Positions 1-11,697 of a DNA stretch of 64,000 nt are shown here, piece after piece. Position 1 is the stretch's first letter. Each line of letters starts with the position of its first letter. The stretch is from positions 62,001-126,000 of the forward strand of contig NZ_JABFDF010000008.1 in NCBI RefSeq assembly GCF_013403985.1. Reading direction: 5' to 3'. The stretch is from Winogradskyella ludwigii. GTDB lineage: Bacteria; Bacteroidota; Bacteroidia; Flavobacteriales; Flavobacteriaceae. Below the pieces are notes generated by a model that saw nothing but the letters and a program-made list of their open reading frames with translations, did not search any database and was not told the origin of the DNA. Position numbers and translations under genes: made by a program.

Positions 1-16
1 AAATTAATACAATTTA

Positions 17-388
17 ATGACGAAAGATAAAATCCCTACAGACCAACTTATTACAAATATAATAAGTGGCATAGAAGAGGTTAAAGGAAATAAGATTACA
101 ATTTTAGATTTAAGAGAAATAGAGAACACAGTTTGTGACTATTTTATTGTCTGTGAAGGGTCTTCAAATACACAAGTAAACGCAATCGTCGGTTCTGTCC
201 AAAAAATAGTTAGCAAAACACTTAAAGATAAGCCTTGGCATATTGAAGGTACGGAAAATGCTGAATGGATCTTAATGGACTACGTTAATGTTGTTGTGCA
301 TGTGTTTCAAAAACACATTAGAGAATATTACGACATTGAAAGTCTTTGGGGAGATGCAAAAATCACCAAAATAGAAACGAGTTACTAA
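17..388 (+). CDS. rsfS: Ribosomal silencing factor RsfS
   Basis: A 123-residue protein of the RsfS/Iojap/YbeB family. Family members bind ribosomal protein L14 and block joining of the ribosomal subunits when nutrients are scarce. The sequence shows the family core: the segment DLREIENTVCDYFIVCEG, then W-H-I-E-G and the aromatic-rich W-I-L-M-D-Y-x-N-V-V-V-H-V-F segment. Length fits the family. The ATG lies 16 bases from the window edge, so its promoter is outside. ftsH follows 16 bases downstream in the same direction, an rsfS-ftsH order I consider usual in flavobacteria. Confidence 0.95.
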   Translation: MTKDKIPTDQLITNIISGIEEVKGNKITILDLREIENTVCDYFIVCEGSSNTQVNAIVGSVQKIVSKTLKDKPWHIEGTENAEWILMDYVNVVVHVFQKHIREYYDIESLWGDAKITKIETSY

Positions 389-404
389 ATAAGAAACGCT
401 ACGA

Positions 405-2393
<1,989 letters not shown>

Positions 2394-2417
2394 AACCTCC
2401 TGTACGAACTATCATAT

Positions 2418-2457
2418 AAAAAACTTAAATTAACGACATGTTAATTTAAGTTTTTTT
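2418..2457 (+). terminator. Rho-independent terminator after ftsH
   Basis: A perfect 14-bp inverted repeat, 2421-2434 against 2440-2453, has a 5-base loop and a run of seven T at 2451-2457. It ends the rsfS-ftsH transcript. Confidence 0.85.
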
Positions 2458-2464
2458 ATATTTG
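2457..2464 (+). promoter_or_regulatory. Candidate -7 box for the LUD-cdsA-psd operon
   Basis: TATATTTG fits the Bacteroidota -7 consensus TAnnTTTG. It starts inside the T-tract of the ftsH terminator and lies 38 bases before the ATG of the LUD-domain gene. No clear TTG -33 element is seen at the right distance, so this is tentative. Confidence 0.35.
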
Positions 2465-2502
2465 GAAATCACACCAATATTAGGATTAATAGCAATTATT
2501 GA

Positions 2503-3111
2503 ATGAGCTTATTTCGTAAATTCTTCGGAAAAAAGTCTGAAAAGACAGAAGAACACATACCAAATCATGAGCGTGGCAAATATATGCCAGAAGTAAAGCT
2601 ACCTGTAGATGAACGCTTTACCATTAACTTTAAAGCCAATGGTGGTAAGTTTTTATATTGTGAAAATATTGACGAAGTAAAGCAAAGCTTCAACGCCATA
2701 TTAGATGAAAATAATTGGCATGATGAAGACGTTTTTCTTATCGATCAACGATTATCTGAGTTATTTAAAGATTTCAACTTAAATAGCACAAAAAAACTTT
2801 CAGAAAGTGCTTACTTTTTATCTACTTGTGAGTATTTAATCTCTGATGATGGTTCTCTCTTAATCTCTTCAAATCAAATTGCAGAAAAAAAATTAATCGA
2901 ATTACCGGATAATTTTATAATTTATGCAACAACAAGTCAGTTTGTAGAAACTATTGGAGAAGGCTTAAAAGGTATTAAAGCAAAAAGTAAAATAAAAATA
3001 CCAACTAATATTACTACCATTAAGCATTTTAAAACTGCAGACGACAAAGACTTTCTAACTTACGGAAGTAGTTCTAAAAACCTATACCTACTTTTACTAG
3101 AAGACCTATAA
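2503..3111 (+). CDS. LUD domain protein (LutC/YkgG-like)
   Basis: A 202-residue protein resembling the LUD (LutC/YkgG) family. LutC itself belongs to the LutABC lactate-utilisation complex. Visible features are a basic N-terminal stretch (FRKFFGKKSEK), a middle W-H-D-E-D-V-F segment, and the S-A-Y-F-L-S-T-C-E-Y-L-I-S-DDGS stretch typical of LUD proteins. The C-terminal TTSQFVETIGEG segment is also of that type. No lutA or lutB lies nearby. It is instead coupled to cdsA: its TAA shares one base with the cdsA ATG (TAATG). The role in a phospholipid operon is unknown; membership of the LUD family is fairly sure, lactate use is not. Confidence 0.75.
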   Translation: MSLFRKFFGKKSEKTEEHIPNHERGKYMPEVKLPVDERFTINFKANGGKFLYCENIDEVKQSFNAILDENNWHDEDVFLIDQRLSELFKDFNLNSTKKLSESAYFLSTCEYLISDDGSLLISSNQIAEKKLIELPDNFIIYATTSQFVETIGEGLKGIKAKSKIKIPTNITTIKHFKTADDKDFLTYGSSSKNLYLLLLEDL

Positions 3112-3932
3112 TGAAAGAATTAGCAATAAGAGCCATTTCTGGTGCTATATATGTAATACTTCTCATAGGATCGCTCTATAACCAAGCAGCTACAGTTATT
3201 TTAATAAGTGTTTTTGGTATTATCTGTTTAACAGAACTTAGCCGACTTATTAAGTTAAAATCAATAGTTCAGTATCTTATTTTTCTTATTTTATTTGGAG
3301 GATTTTGGTATATCAGTATCTATCATTCATCACATGTCATCAGCGATGAAGCCATTCAAATTCTACTTGTTATTACCATATTTGTAAATTTATTATTAAT
3401 TAAAGATTTATTTACATCAAAACGAATTCCACTATTTTCAACTAAGCGTTATATAGCAACCACGTTTTATTTGTCTAGTGCTTTTGTATTTATGTTACTG
3501 ATTTCTAATTATGATAATGAGTTTACTCCGCTTTTATTATTAGGTGGATTTATACTCATTTGGGTTAATGACAGCGCTGCATATTTAGTTGGAAAAAACT
3601 TTGGTAAACAAAAGCTGTTTCCAAGTATTTCTCCTAAAAAGACTGTAGAAGGTTTCCTTGGTGGATTGTTATTTGCATGTTTATCTAGTTATTTTATTGC
3701 CACATATACAGAAACTCTAGGATTTACACCTTGGTTAGTTTTAGCCATTATTGTTAGTGTTTTTGGTACTATTGGAGATTTAATAGAATCTAAATTTAAG
3801 CGTCAAGCCAAAGTAAAAGATAGCGGTGTTATAATGCCTGGACATGGAGGACTGTTAGACCGACTAGATAGTATTATATTTGCCTCACCATTCATATATT
3901 TATTTTTAAGAATTACAACTTATGTTTCATAA
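3111..3932 (+). CDS. cdsA: Phosphatidate cytidylyltransferase
   Basis: Makes CDP-diacylglycerol from phosphatidic acid and CTP, the entry point to phosphatidylethanolamine and anionic phospholipids. The 273-residue protein has about seven or eight hydrophobic segments. The CDS family signature near the C terminus reads as a basic S-P-K-K-T-V-E-G-F-L-GG segment, then GTIGDLIESKFKRQ, then MPGHGGLLDRLDS. The gene overlaps the LUD gene by one base and psd by 11 bases, so the operon is translationally coupled. Confidence 0.96.
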   Translation: MKELAIRAISGAIYVILLIGSLYNQAATVILISVFGIICLTELSRLIKLKSIVQYLIFLILFGGFWYISIYHSSHVISDEAIQILLVITIFVNLLLIKDLFTSKRIPLFSTKRYIATTFYLSSAFVFMLLISNYDNEFTPLLLLGGFILIWVNDSAAYLVGKNFGKQKLFPSISPKKTVEGFLGGLLFACLSSYFIATYTETLGFTPWLVLAIIVSVFGTIGDLIESKFKRQAKVKDSGVIMPGHGGLLDRLDSIIFASPFIYLFLRITTYVS

Positions 3933-4575
3933 AGAAGGTCACAAAATTATATTCATTACACTAGTTATAGTCGTAGGTTCATTTTTTTTAATTGATGGTT
4001 TTATTACAAATGAATGGCTACGCAAAGGTCTTATGATTTGCGTATTAGCATTCTTTATTCTTATTCTACAATTTTTTAGAAACCCTAAACGTAATACGCA
4101 TCCAAATGATAAACAAGCTTTATCTCCTGTTGACGGTAAAGTAGTGGTTATTGAGGAAGTAGAAGAAAATGAAGTTTTTAAAGACAAACGTATTCAGGTT
4201 TCTGTATTTATGTCGCCTATTAATGTACATGTAACGCGTTACCCAATTGCTGGTAATGTAACATTTAGCAAATATCATCCTGGTAAGTTTCTAGTCGCAT
4301 GGCATCCAAAAGCAAGTGAGGAAAATGAGCGTACAACTGTAGTTGTAGAAAACCCTCATTTTGGAAAAGTATTATACAGACAAATAGCCGGAGCTTTAGC
4401 GAAACGTATTGTTAATTATGCAACTGTTAACACAAAAGCAGAACAAGGTGCTGATTCTGGATTTATAAAATTTGGGTCGCGAGTAGATTTATTCTTACCT
4501 TTAGATGCAGATATTAAAGTAGAACTCAATCAAAAAGTTCGTGGTGGCGAGAGTGTCATTGCAGAAATGAAATGA
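3922..4575 (+). CDS. psd: Phosphatidylserine decarboxylase proenzyme
   Basis: Converts phosphatidylserine to phosphatidylethanolamine at the inner membrane. The 217-residue protein is the short form of the family. Two hydrophobic helices lie at about residues 8-25 and 36-52. The core contains SPVDGKV, FMSPINVHVTRYP and the GADSGFIKFGSRVD segment. Gly185-Ser186 is the expected self-cleavage site that makes the pyruvoyl cofactor. The ATG lies inside the end of cdsA, and the stop overlaps the next start by four bases (ATGA). No pssA is present in the window. Confidence 0.95.
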   Translation: MFHKEGHKIIFITLVIVVGSFFLIDGFITNEWLRKGLMICVLAFFILILQFFRNPKRNTHPNDKQALSPVDGKVVVIEEVEENEVFKDKRIQVSVFMSPINVHVTRYPIAGNVTFSKYHPGKFLVAWHPKASEENERTTVVVENPHFGKVLYRQIAGALAKRIVNYATVNTKAEQGADSGFIKFGSRVDLFLPLDADIKVELNQKVRGGESVIAEMK

Positions 4576-4838
4576 CTTCCAAAGAATTAGACATAGAATT
4601 TAAAGAAGCAGTAGATCGTGTAAACGACCATACTGAGCCATTTCCTGCCGATTTTTTATTGCGCTTATACGCGTATTTTAAGAAAGCAACAGATAATTAC
4701 GATCTTCCTAGTAGTCGTAAGCCCATAATTAATGCTTTTAAGGCAAATGCTTTATTTCAAATAAAAGACAGTACAAAAGACGAAGCGAAACAAGAATATA
4801 TAGCTCTTGTTACCAATTATTTTTTATACCGTAAATAA
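4572..4838 (+). CDS. Acyl-CoA-binding protein (ACBP family)
   Basis: An 88-residue cytosolic protein resembling the four-helix ACBP family, which binds and shuttles long-chain acyl-CoA esters. Family-like features are FKEAVDRVN near the N terminus, the LLRLYAYFKKAT helix and the final helix with Y-I-A-L-V. The canonical ACBP region around K-W-D-A-W is diverged. Its start overlaps the psd stop by four bases, so it belongs to the phospholipid operon and may supply acyl groups to it. Its stop codon abuts the stop of the convergent amidinotransferase-like gene with no gap. Confidence 0.8.
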   Translation: MTSKELDIEFKEAVDRVNDHTEPFPADFLLRLYAYFKKATDNYDLPSSRKPIINAFKANALFQIKDSTKDEAKQEYIALVTNYFLYRK

Positions 4839-5750
4839 CTAATCTCTTATTAAAGGCATTGTAGAACACCTTAACAATCCTTCTTGTTTTGCGATCTCTG
4901 AATAAGGTACTTCTTCTACTATAAACCCATTTTCTCTTAACCACGCATTTAATCTGGTAAAATTTCTTTCTGAAATAATAACATCTTCAGAAATTGAGAA
5001 AATATTACTATTCATACTATACATTTCTTCTTTAGTAATTTCAAAGACATTCTCTTTACCAAAGAAGTTTAATAACCATTGATATTCTTTCTCAACTAAA
5101 AACCCATTTTTATGAAGAATCGCTTTATCCTTTCCAATAGGTTGAAAACAACAATCTAAATGCAACGCATTCTCTTTAGGATCTGTATTCGATTTTCGTA
5201 ATTCGAATGATTTCACTGTTTTATCCGGAAAAAGTTCTTGGATTGCAATAACGGCATCCATATTTGTTCGAGCTGTAATATAATCTGAATAATCGTCTCC
5301 GGAATAGGTTCCAATAAATATATAATCATTCCAAGGCATTACATCACCACCTTCTACATGGCATTCCTCTGGAAGCACAATAATATTCTCATCACCTATT
5401 TCTTCAAGGACATGATCAATAGCTTCATACTCACGCTCTCGATCTGGTAATATGTTTGCTTCTATTAATTTATTTTCAATAACAAACGCTATATCTCGTG
5501 AAAAAATTTGATTATAATCCTTGATAATTTTCGGCCTATAAACCGTAACATCATACTTTTTAAACACAGCTGCTACAGCATCCATTTCCTTTATCATATT
5601 ATCCTCTTTAGGATAAGTTCCTGCCTTTATATGCTGAATAGACTTTGGATCGTAAGCATCTTCTATTGCAGGAATAGGACCAACACTTTCTGCGGTTCCA
5701 AGAATAACGGCTCTTAAACGGGATGTTTCGTTCTGTATATTTAATTTCAT
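4839..5750 (-). CDS. Amidinotransferase / dimethylarginine dimethylaminohydrolase-like enzyme
   Basis: A member of the guanidino-group-modifying superfamily, with a pentein fold, acting on an arginine-type substrate. The visible active-site set is GGDV (Asp), the LHLDCCF segment (His) and the C-terminal Cys in GLLRCSTMPL. Whether it hydrolyses or transfers the amidino group cannot be read from sequence. The reading frame opens upstream at 5777, but I place the start at the second Met (MKLNIQNETSRL). The upstream Met falls in the stem of a terminator hairpin and encodes an implausible Lys-Leu-Phe-rich prefix. It is co-directional with citrate synthase but separated from it by that terminator. 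Confidence 0.85.
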   Translation of the reverse strand: MKLNIQNETSRLRAVILGTAESVGPIPAIEDAYDPKSIQHIKAGTYPKEDNMIKEMDAVAAVFKKYDVTVYRPKIIKDYNQIFSRDIAFVIENKLIEANILPDREREYEAIDHVLEEIGDENIIVLPEECHVEGGDVMPWNDYIFIGTYSGDDYSDYITARTNMDAVIAIQELFPDKTVKSFELRKSNTDPKENALHLDCCFQPIGKDKAILHKNGFLVEKEYQWLLNFFGKENVFEITKEEMYSMNSNIFSISEDVIISERNFTRLNAWLRENGFIVEEVPYSEIAKQEGLLRCSTMPLIRD

Positions 5751-5760
5751 AACGTTGAAA

Positions 5761-5795
5761 AATAAAAAAAGCTTCATAATATGTATGAAGCTTTT
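5761..5795 (-). terminator. Terminator after citrate synthase
   Basis: An 11-bp perfect stem (5767-5777 with 5785-5795) and a 7-base loop are followed on the minus strand by a T-rich run. It lies 20 bases beyond the gltA stop and overlaps the extended reading frame of the next gene, which helps settle that gene's start at 5750. Confidence 0.75.
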
Positions 5796-5814
5796 ATAAA
5801 AATATAATATTTAA

Positions 5815-7101
5815 TTATCGCTTATCGATAGACGTAAATGGTCTGTAAGTTTCACCTATGTATAATTGTCTTGGACGACCAATAGGTTCTTGATTTCTTC
5901 TCATTTCTTTCCATTGCGCTATCCAACCTGGTAAACGACCTAATGCAAACATCACGGTAAACATTTCTACAGGAATACCCATAGCTCTGTATATAATACC
6001 TGAATAGAAATCTACGTTAGGATATAATTTTCTGTCTACAAAATACGGATCTGCTAATGCTTCTTCTGCTAAACCTTTTGCGATATCTAAAATAGGGTCT
6101 TCAATACCTAAATCTGCTAATACTTCATCTGCCGCTTTCTTAATAATAAGTGCTCTAGGATCAAAGTTTTTATAAACTCTATGACCAAAGCCCATAAGAC
6201 GGAACGGATCGTTCTTATCTTTAGCTTTTGCCATGTATTTTTTAGTATCACCACCATCTTCTTTGATAGCTTCTAGCATTTCTAAAACAGCTTGGTTAGC
6301 ACCACCATGTAATGGTCCCCAAAGTGCAGATATTCCTGAAGCTAAAGAAACAAATAATCCAGCATGTGACGAACCTGTAATTCTCACCGTTGATGTAGAA
6401 CAATTTTGTTCATGATCTGCATGTAAGATTAAAAGTTTATCTAAAGCATTTACAAGAATAGGATTTTGTTCGTAGTCACTATTTGGACTTTTAAACATCA
6501 TCTTTAAGATATTCTCCACATAACCTAACTTATCATCACCATATTCTAATGGTAAACCTTGCTTTTTACGCATTGTCCAAGCTACTATAACAGGAAATTT
6601 ACCTAAAATTGTTACAATAGAATTATACATTGCCTCTTCTGAAGCAACATCTACTGAACTAGGATAAAATGCTGTAAGCGCACTTGTTAATGAAGACAAA
6701 ACACCCATTGGATGTGCAGACTTTGGAAAAGCATCTAATATCTTTTTTAAATCATCATCTACAACAGAATGAGACTTTATATCGCAGTGAAACTTATCTA
6801 ATTCTTGCTTATTTGGTAACTCACCGAATATTAATAAGTAAACAACCTCTAAAAAATCAGCTTTTTCTGCAAGCTCTTCAATAGCGTAACCTCTATATCT
6901 TAAAATGCCTTTTTCACCATCTAGAAATGTAATAGCACTTTCACAACTTCCTGTATTTTTAAAACCAGGATCTAAAGTAATAACACCACCTGTTGCACTT
7001 CTTAAACTTTTTACATCAATGGCAACTTCGTTTTCTGTACCAATAATTACAGGGAAATCGTATTTCTCACCATTAATTTCTAATGTAGCTTTATCTGACA
7101 T
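5815..7101 (-). CDS. gltA: Citrate synthase
   Basis: Condenses oxaloacetate and acetyl-CoA in the TCA cycle. The protein is 428 residues, the length of the hexameric type II bacterial enzymes, with the N-terminal beta-rich extension of that type. Catalytic residues match the E. coli layout: His265 in GPLHGGAN, His307 in MGFGHRVYKNFDPR and Asp364 in PNVDFYSG. The HADHEQNCSTSTVR helix is also intact. It has its own terminator and is separated from its divergent neighbour at 7277 by 175 bases. Confidence 0.98.
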   Translation of the reverse strand: MSDKATLEINGEKYDFPVIIGTENEVAIDVKSLRSATGGVITLDPGFKNTGSCESAITFLDGEKGILRYRGYAIEELAEKADFLEVVYLLIFGELPNKQELDKFHCDIKSHSVVDDDLKKILDAFPKSAHPMGVLSSLTSALTAFYPSSVDVASEEAMYNSIVTILGKFPVIVAWTMRKKQGLPLEYGDDKLGYVENILKMMFKSPNSDYEQNPILVNALDKLLILHADHEQNCSTSTVRITGSSHAGLFVSLASGISALWGPLHGGANQAVLEMLEAIKEDGGDTKKYMAKAKDKNDPFRLMGFGHRVYKNFDPRALIIKKAADEVLADLGIEDPILDIAKGLAEEALADPYFVDRKLYPNVDFYSGIIYRAMGIPVEMFTVMFALGRLPGWIAQWKEMRRNQEPIGRPRQLYIGETYRPFTSIDKR

Positions 7102-7229
7102 ATTTTCTTATCGAGTTTTAATAAATTATAAGGATTGTAAATTTACGAAATATCAAACGATTTCGAAAGCACATTTATAATGGTTTTAACAATTTCTATC
7201 AATTCAATAAGATTGATGTTTATTTCAAT

Positions 7230-7258
7230 TTGAAAGCTTAAGAATCCTAGTATTTTTG
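7230..7258 (+). promoter_or_regulatory. Bacteroidota-type promoter for the DUF481-like gene
   Basis: TTG at 7230-7232, an 18-base spacer and TATTTTTG at 7251-7258 match TTG-N17-23-TAnnTTTG. An in-frame TTG at 7256 overlaps the -7 box, so it cannot be the real start; translation should begin at ATG 7277. Confidence 0.65.
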
Positions 7259-7276
7259 TATTTATTCAAAAAATGT

Positions 7277-8035
7277 ATGAAACTATTTCACTTAATATTA
7301 ATTTTAATAATTTTTAATTTCAATTTTTCTTTGGCGCAAATCGTAAATGTAGAATCCTTACGACGCGTTTCTGATACTTCAAAATGGTCTGGTGCTACCA
7401 ATTTAGATATTGGTCTTATAAAAAACACAAAATCGATATTTAAGATTACGAATAAAATTAGGCTTCAATATAATACAGACAAAAATCTCTATCTTTTTAT
7501 AAACGATTTAAAACTAGAACAGATTGAAGACAATTCTTTTGTAAATAAAGGGATTCAGCATTTTAGATACAATAGAAAACTCACTGAACGTTTAAAGCTT
7601 GAAGTTTTTACACAAAGTCAATACGATGCTATTTCAGATATAAAATTTAGAGGGTTATTAGGTGCAGGACCTCGATTTAAATTGTCTAAGAGCAAGGATT
7701 ACAGATTTTATTTGGGAACACTTTTAATGTTTGAATACGAAGAATCTTCAGATAATTCTATAGCTATTTTAAGAGATTTTAGAGGAAGTACTTATCTCTC
7801 TTGTAGTATTTATCCTTTAGAGAACTTATCTTTAGTGAGTACTACGTATTATCAACCTTTATTGAAACAATTCTCTGATTTTAGAATTTCGAATGAAACT
7901 TCTATTGGATTCAAAGTTTTAAAAAACCTTTTATTCAAAACCACTTTTACTTATAATTTTGATGCCAGCCCAATTATAAACATTCCAAATACACAATATG
8001 AATTAACAAATGGTTTGGTTTACACCTTCGATTAA
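7277..8035 (+). CDS. Secreted DUF481-like outer-membrane protein
   Basis: A 252-residue protein with a clear Sec signal peptide (hydrophobic LILILIIFNFNFS, ending near SLAQ). The mature part alternates polar and aromatic residues in short beta-strand-like runs, for example NKIRLQYNTDKNLYLFINDLK. It ends in Y-T-F-D. This resembles DUF481-type small outer-membrane beta-barrels, of unknown function. I chose ATG 7277 because the alternative TTG at 7256 lies inside the promoter. It is followed by a terminator shared with convergent eno. Confidence 0.65.
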   Translation: MKLFHLILILIIFNFNFSLAQIVNVESLRRVSDTSKWSGATNLDIGLIKNTKSIFKITNKIRLQYNTDKNLYLFINDLKLEQIEDNSFVNKGIQHFRYNRKLTERLKLEVFTQSQYDAISDIKFRGLLGAGPRFKLSKSKDYRFYLGTLLMFEYEESSDNSIAILRDFRGSTYLSCSIYPLENLSLVSTTYYQPLLKQFSDFRISNETSIGFKVLKNLLFKTTFTYNFDASPIINIPNTQYELTNGLVYTFD

Positions 8036-8045
8036 GAACATAAAA

Positions 8046-8075
8046 AAAACCATCTAAAAATATTTAGATGGTTTT
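8046..8075. terminator. Bidirectional terminator between DUF481-like gene and eno
   Basis: A perfect 13-bp stem (8046-8058 with 8063-8075) has a 4-base loop. A-tracts precede it and T-tracts follow it, so it can work on both strands. It lies between two convergent genes. Confidence 0.8.
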
Positions 8076-8096
8076 AATTATAAAGTAAGTTAAAAA

Positions 8097-9404
<1,308 letters not shown>

Positions 9405-9455
9405 TTAGTTAACAAAATTAAACCTAGATCGATGATTAACATCTTATAGGTTACC

Positions 9456-9463
9456 CAAATTTA
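9456..9463 (-). promoter_or_regulatory. Candidate -7 box for eno
   Basis: On the minus strand this reads TAAATTTG, a good TAnnTTTG match 64 bases before the eno ATG. A clear TTG -33 element at 17-23 bases is not seen, so confidence is moderate at best. Confidence 0.4.
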
Positions 9464-9538
9464 CGAAAATCTACAGCTTAAAACAGAACAAAAACCATAT
9501 TTATGATTACTATTTACTATAATGTTTTCGTAACTAAA

Positions 9539-9573
9539 AAAACGCAATAAAAAGGGTGTTTCATTGCGTTTTC
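9539..9573 (-). terminator. Terminator after carA
   Basis: Inverted repeat AACGCAAT/ATTGCGTT (9541-9548 with 9563-9570), extended by A/T pairs and followed by a T-rich run on the minus strand. It lies just beyond the carA stop. Confidence 0.65.
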
Positions 9574-9577
9574 TCTA

Positions 9578-10681
9578 TTAATTATGTTTAATATTCTCTA
9601 TGAACTGGTCAAATAGATATAATGAATCATTTGGACCAGGACTTGCTTCAGGATGGTACTGTACTGAGAAACAGTTTTTATCTTTCAGCTTTATACCTGC
9701 AACTGTATTGTCATTTAAATGTATATGTGTGATTTCTACATTAGAATTAGCTTCAGTAGATTCCCTATCAATTGCAAAACCATGATTTTGAGATGTGATC
9801 TCCCCCTTACCTATCAATAGGTTTTTTACAGGATGATTAATTCCTCTATGTCCATTGTGCATCTTATATGTTGAAATTCCATTAGCTAATGCAATAACTT
9901 GATGTCCTAAACAAATTCCGAATAAAGGTTTATTATTCGCAATAATTTCTTTTGCCAAGTTAATAGCATCCACTAAAGGTTCGGGATCACCAGGTCCATT
10001 AGATAAGAAATATCCATCGGGATTAAAGGCTTCTAATTCTTCAAACTTAGAATTGTACGGAAATACTTTAACGTAAGCATCACGTTTAACTAGGTTTCTA
10101 AGTATGTTCTTTTTTATACCAATATCTAAAACGGCAATTTTATAAGTTGCATTTTCATCTCCAACAAAATAAGGTTCTTTAGTGGAAACTTTTGAAGCTA
10201 ATTCTAAACCTACCATAGAAGGAATTTCCGCTAATTGTTTCTTAATGTCTTCAATATTATCAACCTCTGTTGTTATAACCGCATTCATAGCTCCATTATC
10301 TCTAATGTAACTAACCAATGCTCTGGTATCCACATCAGCTATAGCTAACGTATTATTCTTCTCAAAAAATGCTTCTAAAGATGAATCTGCTGCAGGTCTA
10401 GAATAATTAAAACTAAAATTTTTACAAATTAAACCCGCAATTTTTACATCATCAGATTCCGACTCGTCATTTTTAATTCCATAATTACCAATATGTGCAT
10501 TGGTAGTCACCATTAACTGACCATAATAAGAAGGGTCGGTAAATATTTCTTGATAACCAGTGGTACCTGTATTAAAACATACTTCGCCAAAAGCAGAACC
10601 TTCTTTTCCTATAGACTTACCATGAAAAATTGTTCCGTCTGCTAGTAGAATGAGTGCTTTTTTTCTTTGTTTGTATTTCAT
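9578..10681 (-). CDS. carA: Carbamoyl-phosphate synthase small subunit
   Basis: Glutamine amidotransferase subunit that feeds ammonia to CarB for pyrimidine and arginine synthesis. The 367-residue protein has the N-terminal CPSase domain (FNTGTTGYQEIFTDPSYYGQ) and a class I GATase domain. The catalytic triad is Cys257 in GICLGHQ, with His343 and Glu345 in VQYHPEASPGP. carB is not in the window, so the subunits are not encoded together within what is visible. It is transcribed toward eno and has its own terminator. Confidence 0.97.
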   Translation of the reverse strand: MKYKQRKKALILLADGTIFHGKSIGKEGSAFGEVCFNTGTTGYQEIFTDPSYYGQLMVTTNAHIGNYGIKNDESESDDVKIAGLICKNFSFNYSRPAADSSLEAFFEKNNTLAIADVDTRALVSYIRDNGAMNAVITTEVDNIEDIKKQLAEIPSMVGLELASKVSTKEPYFVGDENATYKIAVLDIGIKKNILRNLVKRDAYVKVFPYNSKFEELEAFNPDGYFLSNGPGDPEPLVDAINLAKEIIANNKPLFGICLGHQVIALANGISTYKMHNGHRGINHPVKNLLIGKGEITSQNHGFAIDRESTEANSNVEITHIHLNDNTVAGIKLKDKNCFSVQYHPEASPGPNDSLYLFDQFIENIKHN

Positions 10682-10800
10682 TGGTGCGTGCGTTGTTAAT
10701 TTATTTAATGTTGTGTTGTCTGTAACTTATAAATTCTAATAATAAAACACATGAAATCAATTCAGTGTTACAATCACTTTCAATTTTATATATACCTACC

Positions 10801-10925
10801 TCAAAGCTCATATGCTAATTCCGCGTTAAGGATTGAAACGGCATCCTCTAACTGTTTAGTTAGAGATATAGAGGAAAGCCTGACGCTATTAGTTTTCATA
10901 AAAACTAATTGGGTAACGCCCAAAC
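10801..10925 (+). ncRNA. Structured small RNA candidate (Flavo-1-like)
   Basis: This stretch lies in a 420-base gap without a convincing gene. It folds as a branched RNA on the plus strand. A long-range helix GCGTTA/TAACGC (10823-10828 with 10914-10919) closes three hairpins. These are AGGAT/ATCCT (10829-10833 with 10843-10847), CTAACT/AGTTAG (10848-10853 with 10858-10863) and a 9-bp ATTAGTTTT/AAAACTAAT (10888-10896 with 10901-10909). Single-stranded segments such as GATTGAAACGGC and GAGGAAAGCCTGACGC look conserved from my memory of flavobacterial intergenic RNAs; the Rfam Flavo-1 family is my best guess and is unverified. A terminator follows at 10956. No clear promoter box was found upstream. 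Confidence 0.5.
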
Positions 10926-10951
10926 TATCTTTCTATATTTTACAAAAATCC

Positions 10952-10988
10952 AAAAAAAAAGGATAAACTGAAACAGTCTATCCTTTTT
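10952..10988. terminator. Bidirectional terminator of the ribosomal operon and the small RNA
   Basis: AAAAAGGATA (10956-10965) pairs with TATCCTTTTT (10979-10988), with an inner ACTG/CAGT helix. A nine-T run follows on the minus strand, which suits the end of the alpha operon after rplQ. A five-T run follows on the plus strand, which suits the end of the small RNA. Confidence 0.7.
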
Positions 10989-11103
10989 ATTTATTAATGC
11001 TTATTAACACTCGATAATCGAGATTTGTATAATACGAAAGCTAGTGTAAATTTTTTATTCACAACGAATTTAAAATCTTCTTGAACTTTCCTTAGCATAT
11101 TCT

Positions 11104-11580
11104 CTATTCTTCTTCTTCGTTTGAAGATTTAGATTCTGTAACAGGTGCTTCAACAGCTTTGCTACCACCTCTTCTACTTCTACGAGTTGTTTTCTTAGGT
11201 GCTTTATCAGCATTGTAGATTTCGTTGTAATCAACTAATTCTATCATTGCCATATCAGCGTTATCACCAAGTCTGTTTCCTAATTTGATGATACGTGTAT
11301 AACCTCCTGGACGATCACCAATCTTTGGTGCTACATCTCTAAACAATTCAGCAACTACGTCTTTTTGTCTTAGTTTAGCCATAACGATACGTCTGTTGTG
11401 TGTCGTATCTGTTTTTGATTTTGTAATCATTGGCTCAACAAATTGCTTTAAAGCTTTCGCTTTTGCAACTGTTGTGTTAATACGCTTGTGCTCAATTAAT
11501 GAACAAGCCATATTAGCTAACATTGACTTTCTGTGTGCAGTTTGTCTTCCTAAGTGGTTGAATTTTTTTCCGTGTCTCAT
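11104..11580 (-). CDS. rplQ: 50S ribosomal protein L17
   Basis: Large-subunit protein near the exit tunnel. The first 116 residues are the conserved L17 domain ([50 protein letters not shown]). It then carries a tail of about 40 residues, first basic ([11 protein letters not shown]) and then acidic (SNEEEE), giving 158 residues against roughly 120-130 in many bacteria. Such tails are seen in other Bacteroidota. It is last in the alpha operon, 117 bases after rpoA. Confidence 0.97.
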   Translation of the reverse strand: MRHGKKFNHLGRQTAHRKSMLANMACSLIEHKRINTTVAKAKALKQFVEPMITKSKTDTTHNRRIVMAKLRQKDVVAELFRDVAPKIGDRPGGYTRIIKLGNRLGDNADMAMIELVDYNEIYNADKAPKKTTRRSRRGGSKAVEAPVTESKSSNEEEE

Positions 11581-11660
11581 GACATTTGTTTTATCATCTT
11601 GCTACCAAACTCTTCTTTGAGGAGCAAAATATGATTAATTAATAATAATTTTAAATATGA

Positions 11661-11690
11661 ATGCCATTCCTATATAAATAGAAATGGCAT
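11661..11690 (-). other. Hairpin between rpoA and rplQ
   Basis: ATGCCATT (11661-11668) pairs with AATGGCAT (11683-11690), with a short inner CTAT/ATAG extension. It lacks a strong T-run on the minus strand, so it looks more like an RNA processing or stability element than a full terminator. Confidence 0.4.
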
Positions 11691-11697
11691 ACTATAT

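Noticed and set aside
7138..7145. TAAATTTA upstream of gltA as a possible -7 box
   Set aside because: The final G of TAnnTTTG is missing, and no TTG was found at 17-23 bases.
10751..10966. Plus-strand frame of 71 codons in the gap before the ribosomal operon
   Set aside because: It runs through the hairpins of the RNA candidate and ends next to the terminator. No protein-like features were seen.
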